A stretch of 22,035 nucleotides of DNA from a virus. Below are positions 15,327 through 22,035 of this stretch, in pieces; positions within the stretch are counted from its first letter, which is position 1; every line of letters starts with the position of its first letter. The stretch covers positions 1 to 22,035 of IMG/VR virus record IMGVR_UViG_3300030406_000977, one strand, 5' to 3'. Under the pieces are notes generated by a model that searched no databases, had not been told where the DNA came from, and worked only from the letters and a program-made list of their open reading frames with translations. The position numbers and the translations under genes are program-made.

Positions 15327-18300
15327 ATGGCTGACCCAAGTACAAGAGATATATTTTTAGATTTATTTGATACTGATGAAACTAAAAAAAAGAAAAAGTC
15401 TACTATGGCTTCAAGAAATCCTGGCTTGTATGAAGCTATACAAAAAGAAGAAACACGAAATAAAGAGTTAGAAGATATAGCAACTGGTTTAAGACAAGCA
15501 TTAGGCGGTATATATGACGAAGAATATATTACCGATAAAGCATTAGAGTTTTATAAGTTAGATAAGTTAGAAGAAAAAAATGATTCTTTTGATGCTGTAA
15601 TTAAAGATGCTGCCCCAGAAATTGTAGTATATGGACAACGCACACCATTTTGGCAAACATACAACAATAAACCAGAATGGCAAAAAAAAGTTATTAGAGA
15701 AGATATACAAGAAATTATAAGAGAATTACCACCAACTATTTTAGGTAAAAGATCAAGATCCGAAGCTATACAAGAAGCAATGGCTATATACGCTAAGCGT
15801 AAAAAAGATGCAGAACAACTACAATATTTAATAACTTATGATGAAGAAGGTAATCCTAAAAGAGCTAAAGCAAGTACATATTTTCAAGATAGTACAATAA
15901 AAACAGCTGGAGTACCAGGTTTAACATTTAAACCAACAGAAGTAGATGAATCGCAATCAGAAGAAAAAGCTATGAGCTTAGAAAGATTGCATGATAAGTT
16001 TCAAAGATTTGCACAAGACATGTCTGATAAAGAATTAACCAGATATGAAGATTTAATTAATCAACTTTATATAACGAATGGCATACCAGAAGAAACATAT
16101 CAAGACATAAATACAAAGCTTGGTAAGCTAAATAACCCAGCCTATAGATATTTTGATGCAGAAATTGTAAAAGATGAAAAACAATTTAGAGATAAAGAAG
16201 AATTAAGTGGTGCTAAATTACGTTTATACAATGTGTTTTATAATAATAAAATGCGACAATTAAATGATAATCCACGCATTAATGAAGAGTTAGGAATAAG
16301 CCCTTTAAAGCAAGATCAATATACTGAAAAAGACATTAATAAACTAAAGTCTAAGTATGCCAGACAGTATGCTATGCGTCGTATTAGACCCTATAGATGG
16401 TTTGTTACAAGCGAGTTTTATGATTCTGCTAAACCTACATTTGTATCTAATGTTGTTGATAGAGAAAAAGGTTTAATAGAAGATCCAGAAACAGGTGAAA
16501 TAAGAAAAGGCACTGATGCTGAATTAGCTATTGGTGCATTTAAAAGACAAAGAATATCAACGCCAGAGCAAAAAGATCAAGATACAGCAATAAACATTTA
16601 TAGAACTAACAAATTAGATAGTTATAAAAAGTATGGTTTTCAAGTTGGTGTAGACGATACACCCTTTTATGAGCAAAAAGAACAGCCAAAAGAAGGAAGT
16701 ATAGTATTTGATGAATATTCTTTAGCGCAAGAAGTACGTAGAAAAAGAGCTAATAAGTATCGAGAAGAAGGAATATATGATGATTTATCTTTTGTTGATG
16801 GAAATTTGTCTTTATTAGCAAAAAAGTATCCTAAAGCATATGAAACCTATAAAAATATAAATGCTGAAATAAACATTGAATCTTTAAAAGAAGAAAAAAG
16901 AAACGAAAGAACTCTTATAAATCCTTTATTGCAAGGAAGAATAACAGGTAGACAAATTAAAAAAGGTGCAGATTGGTTGTCTACTTCAGAATTAAGTGAT
17001 GGTACAACTATAGAATCTATTTTTGCATTAACACCAAGAATATTCTTTAATATACCAACCGCTGTAGTTGCAGCAGCAGCATCAGAAAGTTTGCCTGGGA
17101 TAGATAGAACTAAATTAAAAAGCCCAAAAAATGTTCAAATAGTACAAGGCAGTGATCAGCCAATAATAACGCCAAGAAAAAACGTAGCTGCACAAGCAAT
17201 ATTAAACATAGCTGAGTTTCAAAGTTTACCAGATGTATTTAGAGCATATAAACCATTAACGGATCTAATAGGTGAAACACCTGCATATACAGTTGGTATT
17301 ATACCAGAGTTGTTTATGCCTTTAACTGGTGTACCAACAGCATTAAGAACTGCTAAAGGAGCAGGTAAGCTTGCTGCTGGTGTAACAGAAGCAGTTGGTA
17401 AAACAAATATATTATTAAAACCTGTAGAGTTAACAGGTAGAGCTGCAAGAACTATAGTTACACCAATAGAATCTTTGAAAACAAGAGCTATGGCTAATGT
17501 TGTTGAAGATGTATTAGAAGGTGGTGGTAAATTAGCAGCAAAAAGATTGCGTTATAAATGGAGCGTTAAGGATGATTGGGCTTCTATATGGGATAATGAA
17601 TTAAGAAGGCAAACATTTGCACGACATGCTTCTGATATGGTTGGAGATAAAATAGCAACGCCATATATATTAAATCAATTAGGTGTAATAAAAAAATCAC
17701 CAGCAGATAAATACAATATGATTGTTCAAATGGCTCACAACAATACATATGTAGATGAGTTGTTGGTTAAAACAAGTCATTTAAAAACACCAACAGAAAA
17801 ATTTGCCAAGATGCAAGAAATTATAAAAGGTGATGTTGCTAAACTTAACAAAGTAAAAAAGAGCCCATTGTATAATCAATTGTTTGATACCGCTAAAAGC
17901 CAAGCAAGCATTTTTGGAAATCAAGGTAAATTGTTAAATGAAAAAGCAACAAAGGAAATGTTGCAAGAAGTACACAATGCAAATCCTGATGTAATATATG
18001 AGCATTTTAAAGTAAGGCTTGCATCTTTATTAGAACAAGGTGTAATAGATGATGTTCAATTAGCAGGTATTGCAAGACGATTTGCTAAATTACCAGAGAA
18101 TCAACGAACACAAAAGAAACTTCAAGAGTTGTTACCAGAGTTTGATGATGCTTATATTATAGGTGATTTAAAAGGTAATATATCAGCTACATCAAGAAGC
18201 ATTAGCAAAAGAATGGAGCGTGGATTAGCTGATGTTGCACCTTTAAAAATGGTTATGTTTGGTAATGATACTGGTGTACGTCCAGTAAATTTAACTAAAC

Positions 18301-21300
18301 AAGCTAAACAACAATATGTTGAAGATTGGAATAAAATTATAATAAAAAACACATCTTTAAAAGAAGTAGAAAAAGATGGCAGTATATTATATTTTTATGA
18401 TGTTTTTAAACCAGAACCAATATTAGCTGAGTTAGTAAAAGAGTTAGGTCCAAAAACAATACGAACACAATTTTGGTTGGATACTTTAAAAGCTATAGAT
18501 AAAGGCGAAATAACTATTGATCAAATGCAAATGATCAAAAATACCATAGATGATGCTTTAGCTAAAAAACATTTTAAGGGTGTACAATTAACTGAGTTTG
18601 GAGAACAAGCAACACAAGCCAGAAACCCATTAAAAGATAATTTATTTTCATCCAATACATCTTTAGAAAAAACTAAACTTGATCCTGATTATACGCCCAG
18701 TCATGCTGTGCAAGCAGTAAAAGGATTAGCACGTGCTGTTATGACCTTTAAAAAAGGCCAATATAATGTAGCTAACCCAGCAACAACAACACGTTTAAAA
18801 AATACTTTTGATGAAATAAATCTCAATGCTCCAAAGATATTTGATGAGTTTTTAGAAACAGTAGAAAAAGATTTAAAAGTAAAAGCAAATGAAGTTTTTG
18901 AAAGAACAGGCGTTAAGCCAAATCAAAAAGAACTTGATGTATTAAGAGCTGATGCATTAAACAAAACATTTACAGATACATGGCAAACAATAGCTAACAA
19001 AAGAAAAGAAAACATAGCACAAATAGTAGAGCGTTCTTTTGATGGTAGCTATAAAGCGTATGCAAACGCAGTTATTAGAAGCACAGAAAAGAATGTAGCA
19101 GGTTCGCCATTAACAAATATACAACAACGATTTAAAGATGCAAAAAAACGTGGTGAAAAAATAGATGAGGATTGGTGGCGTAAAGAAGTAATGGATAGCG
19201 AAACATACTTAGATAAAGTAGATGTTTGGCGAAAGTTATTAGATCAATATTACAGAGATAATCCAGCAGCATTAAAGTTATTAAAAAGCGAATCACAAAC
19301 TGCTTCAGATACACTGTATAGATTAATTAAAAAACTAAAAATTAAAGAAACTGATACAGGTATGGCTGAATGGAAAATAACAGAATCAGTAGCTAGTAAA
19401 ACATTAGATCCAAATCCTACAAATTTTATAAAAGTTATTAAAAGATTAGAAGACAATAATAAAATTTTTAAAAAGAATCAGTCAAAAAAAAGCGCAGTAG
19501 GATTAAGCACAGTACCAGGTGTTCGCAACATACCAGGTGTTGGAAAAAAGAATGTTATGATGCCGTTAATGGGTTGGGCATTATCAACTAAACAATCTAA
19601 TAATGCTTCAGAGATTCTTAAAAGATATATGGATTCAAATCCTAATGCTGTATTAGAGCTTGTACAAGACCCATTAGTTATGCGTTTACCTATAGAGCAT
19701 GGTGATGCTATAGCTAAACAATACATGGCTTTATTAGGCAAGACAGGCTTATCAGATGAGATAAAGAAAGATATTAGTCAATCAATGGCTGATGCACATA
19801 TAAATGCAGTTAATAGAATATCGGCAAAAGATAAAATAGAAGCATTGCAAGGTAAAATGCAAGCTGGGTTTGCTGAAAGAGCATTAGGTGAAGATCCTAA
19901 TTTAGCAAATAGATTAGCACAACATACTAAACAACATTTAGAAGTATTAAAAACGGTATTAAGAAACAAATTAGCTGAAGCTGATATAGCACCAGAAGTT
20001 TTGAAACAATTAGAAAAAGATGCTGTTGATAATTTTATTGGTATAAATAGAGCGCATGATAATTTAATAGAATCAGCGTTTGGTGGATTAATAAAACGAT
20101 ATGAAAATCTTTTGCGAAGAAGCGGTGCGGTAGTCGATGATTATGCTAAACCTGGTCTTGCTGATTACAGACCTATATTCAAACAATTAAGTAGCCCTAC
20201 TGCTGCATTAATATATGGCAGTGATTTTGTTAAAGAGATTAATAAGTTAGAAGAAATAGTAAGATCAGGAAAAATAGATAAATACTTTGATCAATCAAAA
20301 GGTGGTGTTGTTTTAAATAGTTTGGATTATTTAGTTGATTTAACACAACGATTAGAAATTAATGGATTGCTTGGTGGTGCGCCTATACCTGTTTTTAGAA
20401 ATATTGGTATGAATGCTATTACAGCACCGTTAATGATGATGGCAACAACAGGAACACTTGGTTTAAAATCTGCTTTAAGTGCTATGGGTATATATAGAAA
20501 AGTACCACAAGTTTCTAAAGTAATGGGTATGCCTGCTGATAAAGTAGTTTTTACAACTGAATTAGGAAAACAATATACTGCTGGTGAATTAAGAGAATTG
20601 TTAAGAAGATACAATACAGGGTTTAGTCAAGAACAAATATTATTAAGCTCACGTAAAGCAGACCAAATGTTAGAAGACATGAAGGTAACAGTAGAAGGAT
20701 TGCGTAAAAATCCTAAAACAAGATTTCTTGTACGCAATTTTAATCCAGCTAATAGAACACCAGGTGTAAGATTAAACATAATGATTGATCAAGCACTAAG
20801 AGATCAAACATTTTTTATGGCATTAGCAAGTGGTAAATCTCCAAGAGAGTCTGCTATATTAGCAAAAAGATCTGTATATAATTATGGACAAGTAGATGCT
20901 AATGTAAGAAAACGATTGTCAAGGTATTTATTGTTTGTATCTTTTCAATTAGAAAACGCTAAAGAAACAGCAAACTATTTGTATAGAATAGCCAGTACTG
21001 ATAAACCTGATGCATTATTAGGCTTATTGAGAGCAAACTTTGCTAAACAAAAAGAAGCTGAAACATGGCTATATACTGATGATGATTCTAAACTAAGAGC
21101 ATATTTGCCATTCTTAGGAAAGAAAAAAGAAAAACATCAAGGTACAGAATATTATCAAGCAGGTCCACGCATACCACAATTAGAAACTGTAAAACAATTG
21201 GTTAATGCTTTTGAATCTATATATGCAATGCAATCTATGAGCAGTGATAATGTTAGTGATGATAAGTTTGACGAAGCAGTAAACAAATTAATTACTAATG

Positions 21301-21857
21301 TACAATACAGACCTTCATTAAAGTTTATGTTGGATATGATACAAAATTCTAATCCAAATAAAGAAGGTATGAAAGTTCCTGATGAATGGATTTACTGGTT
21401 AAGAACAACAGGCAAATTGCAAGATGGTACTTTTGATGATTTGATTGTACCTATGGAAGTTAGCAAACGACGATTTGATCAACCTACTTATGAAGAGGAA
21501 AGGCGATCACTTGACACAGATTATTTTGGCTCTGTACAATATAGATTTAGAAATAATGCCGCAGAACAAAAGTATTATAAATTAATGTTTATAGGAACAT
21601 TGTTAGGACAAGAAAGACTTTTAAAAGAAGCGTCTAACATGATGATGAGTGCAGGTTTTAACAAAGAGGCTAAGCCAGCATTAACAGTAGGAACAGGATA
21701 CAAAGGACAAGAGATGTTAAATCCTTTTCTTTATATGTTAGGAATAACTTCTAAAAAAGAAGCAAATAAAACCTTATTACAATTTCAAAGAAAAAAAATG
21801 TATTACATAAAAATGTTAGAGCAAGAAGCAGATACATACAAATCAGAGGAAAAATAA
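15327..21857 (+). CDS. Giant internal virion / ejection protein, T7 gp16-like (2176 aa)
   Basis: This gene takes up 30 per cent of the window. The protein is mostly alpha-helical and highly charged. Hydrophobic or amphipathic stretches occur near residues 565-585 (FALTPRIFFNIPTAVVAAAA), 650-720 and 1685-1710. The C-terminal third has two blocks that resemble a module of large phage 'polyvalent' and internal proteins: an Asn/Arg motif before a hydrophobic helix (VFRNIGMNAITAPLMMM, ~1689-1705), and residues ~1799-1880 with RFLVRNFNP, then SVYNYGQ (from 1849), then a basic helix and LFVSFQLENAKETANYL. I see no lysozyme or transglycosylase catalytic motif and no N4-type RNA polymerase motifs. As the largest of three internal proteins it probably forms the inner-membrane part of the DNA conduit. 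The ribosome binding site is weak (AGAG). Confidence 0.6.
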   Translation: MADPSTRDIFLDLFDTDETKKKKKSTMASRNPGLYEAIQKEETRNKELEDIATGLRQALGGIYDEEYITDKALEFYKLDKLEEKNDSFDAVIKDAAPEIVVYGQRTPFWQTYNNKPEWQKKVIREDIQEIIRELPPTILGKRSRSEAIQEAMAIYAKRKKDAEQLQYLITYDEEGNPKRAKASTYFQDSTIKTAGVPGLTFKPTEVDESQSEEKAMSLERLHDKFQRFAQDMSDKELTRYEDLINQLYITNGIPEETYQDINTKLGKLNNPAYRYFDAEIVKDEKQFRDKEELSGAKLRLYNVFYNNKMRQLNDNPRINEELGISPLKQDQYTEKDINKLKSKYARQYAMRRIRPYRWFVTSEFYDSAKPTFVSNVVDREKGLIEDPETGEIRKGTDAELAIGAFKRQRISTPEQKDQDTAINIYRTNKLDSYKKYGFQVGVDDTPFYEQKEQPKEGSIVFDEYSLAQEVRRKRANKYREEGIYDDLSFVDGNLSLLAKKYPKAYETYKNINAEINIESLKEEKRNERTLINPLLQGRITGRQIKKGADWLSTSELSDGTTIESIFALTPRIFFNIPTAVVAAAASESLPGIDRTKLKSPKNVQIVQGSDQPIITPRKNVAAQAILNIAEFQSLPDVFRAYKPLTDLIGETPAYTVGIIPELFMPLTGVPTALRTAKGAGKLAAGVTEAVGKTNILLKPVELTGRAARTIVTPIESLKTRAMANVVEDVLEGGGKLAAKRLRYKWSVKDDWASIWDNELRRQTFARHASDMVGDKIATPYILNQLGVIKKSPADKYNMIVQMAHNNTYVDELLVKTSHLKTPTEKFAKMQEIIKGDVAKLNKVKKSPLYNQLFDTAKSQASIFGNQGKLLNEKATKEMLQEVHNANPDVIYEHFKVRLASLLEQGVIDDVQLAGIARRFAKLPENQRTQKKLQELLPEFDDAYIIGDLKGNISATSRSISKRMERGLADVAPLKMVMFGNDTGVRPVNLTKQAKQQYVEDWNKIIIKNTSLKEVEKDGSILYFYDVFKPEPILAELVKELGPKTIRTQFWLDTLKAIDKGEITIDQMQMIKNTIDDALAKKHFKGVQLTEFGEQATQARNPLKDNLFSSNTSLEKTKLDPDYTPSHAVQAVKGLARAVMTFKKGQYNVANPATTTRLKNTFDEINLNAPKIFDEFLETVEKDLKVKANEVFERTGVKPNQKELDVLRADALNKTFTDTWQTIANKRKENIAQIVERSFDGSYKAYANAVIRSTEKNVAGSPLTNIQQRFKDAKKRGEKIDEDWWRKEVMDSETYLDKVDVWRKLLDQYYRDNPAALKLLKSESQTASDTLYRLIKKLKIKETDTGMAEWKITESVASKTLDPNPTNFIKVIKRLEDNNKIFKKNQSKKSAVGLSTVPGVRNIPGVGKKNVMMPLMGWALSTKQSNNASEILKRYMDSNPNAVLELVQDPLVMRLPIEHGDAIAKQYMALLGKTGLSDEIKKDISQSMADAHINAVNRISAKDKIEALQGKMQAGFAERALGEDPNLANRLAQHTKQHLEVLKTVLRNKLAEADIAPEVLKQLEKDAVDNFIGINRAHDNLIESAFGGLIKRYENLLRRSGAVVDDYAKPGLADYRPIFKQLSSPTAALIYGSDFVKEINKLEEIVRSGKIDKYFDQSKGGVVLNSLDYLVDLTQRLEINGLLGGAPIPVFRNIGMNAITAPLMMMATTGTLGLKSALSAMGIYRKVPQVSKVMGMPADKVVFTTELGKQYTAGELRELLRRYNTGFSQEQILLSSRKADQMLEDMKVTVEGLRKNPKTRFLVRNFNPANRTPGVRLNIMIDQALRDQTFFMALASGKSPRESAILAKRSVYNYGQVDANVRKRLSRYLLFVSFQLENAKETANYLYRIASTDKPDALLGLLRANFAKQKEAETWLYTDDDSKLRAYLPFLGKKKEKHQGTEYYQAGPRIPQLETVKQLVNAFESIYAMQSMSSDNVSDDKFDEAVNKLITNVQYRPSLKFMLDMIQNSNPNKEGMKVPDEWIYWLRTTGKLQDGTFDDLIVPMEVSKRRFDQPTYEEERRSLDTDYFGSVQYRFRNNAAEQKYYKLMFIGTLLGQERLLKEASNMMMSAGFNKEAKPALTVGTGYKGQEMLNPFLYMLGITSKKEANKTLLQFQRKKMYYIKMLEQEADTYKSEEK

Positions 21858-22035
21858 ATGCTTATACATAGATCATATAGAAATGCATCAGATACAACAG
21901 ACGTTAATATCTTAGATGGGTATGATGCATCTAAGTTTTCAACACTTGATTTAAACCCAGGTGGAAACATACTTGCACGCATATCAGGAATTACAGTGCA
22001 ATTAAAATCTTTAGCTTCTTCTGGTTCTGGATTGC
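21858..22035 (+). CDS. Start of a structural protein gene (partial, cut by window end)
   Basis: The ATG follows the giant protein's TAA with no gap, and AGAGGA (21845-21850) sits seven bases upstream, so the start is well supported. The 59 visible codons begin MLIHRSYRNASDTTDVNILDG and continue with alternating hydrophobic and polar residues (ILARISGITVQLKSLASSGSG), typical of a beta-sandwich virion protein. In T7 the tail fibre gene follows gp16, so a receptor-binding or fibre protein is possible, but the visible part does not decide this. Confidence 0.6.
   Translation, partial: MLIHRSYRNASDTTDVNILDGYDASKFSTLDLNPGGNILARISGITVQLKSLASSGSGL

Noticed and set aside
19132-19741. Minus-strand open frames opposite the giant internal protein gene
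   Set aside because: Frames antisense to A-rich coding sequence are expected by chance. They have no ribosome binding sites, and every supported gene is on the + strand.
15327-21857. N4-like virion RNA polymerase or a lytic transglycosylase domain in the giant protein
   Set aside because: Reading the whole translation, I found no convincing catalytic T/DxxGR-type or MTxxYG-like polymerase motifs and no Glu-Ser catalytic context of a transglycosylase.

Overview
This window is a late structural module of a tailed, probably short-tailed (podovirus-like) bacteriophage. It is AT-rich, all genes are on the + strand, and neighbouring genes overlap by a few bases or are separated by 1-10 bases. The layout and composition resemble marine or other environmental uncultured phages. 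I cannot name the host or a close relative from sequence alone. A Gram-negative host is an inference from the T7-like internal (ejection) proteins. No integrase, tRNA gene, CRISPR array, insertion sequence or host gene is visible.

Layout. 1-198 has no secure gene and carries a C-tract and competing hairpins. 199-3413 holds the DNA packaging genes: large terminase, then portal. 3406-4875 is a small-gene insert: a protein with a YkuD (L,D-transpeptidase)-like His...Ser-x-Gly-Cys signature, an FmdB-type zinc-ribbon protein, and an acidic protein of unknown function. 4875-7372 is the capsid block: scaffold, a 105-base leader with RNA-like structure, major capsid protein, and a small beta-rich probable decoration protein. 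A very strong intrinsic terminator (7426-7463), with a possible competing antiterminator stem, closes the capsid block. 7476-10900 encodes a head-tail adaptor and a large connector/stabiliser protein, which appear to share a beta-sandwich module. 10897-13102 encodes three tandem small fibre- or spike-like proteins with a common N-terminal module. 13110-21857 encodes three internal virion proteins of 205, 526 and 2176 residues, matching the order and size trend of T7 gp14-gp15-gp16. A further structural gene starts at 21858 and runs off the window.

How the genes work together. Terminase pumps DNA through the portal into a procapsid built from the major capsid protein on the scaffold, and the decoration protein then stabilises the expanded shell. 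The adaptor and stabiliser close the portal and form the short tail, and the three paralogous proteins probably decorate it. The three internal proteins are probably ejected first and form a trans-envelope conduit. No tape-measure protein, major tail-tube protein or sheath lies between the capsid and the ejection genes, which is the main argument for a short tail. Small terminase, lysis and replication genes are not recognised here and presumably lie outside.

The items most worth following up are the structured leader of the capsid gene (8-bp stem overlapping its ribosome binding site, plus a tandem repeat), the mutually exclusive G/C stems at the capsid-tail boundary, the YkuD-like gene inside the head module, the three-paralog fibre cassette and the 2176-residue internal protein.
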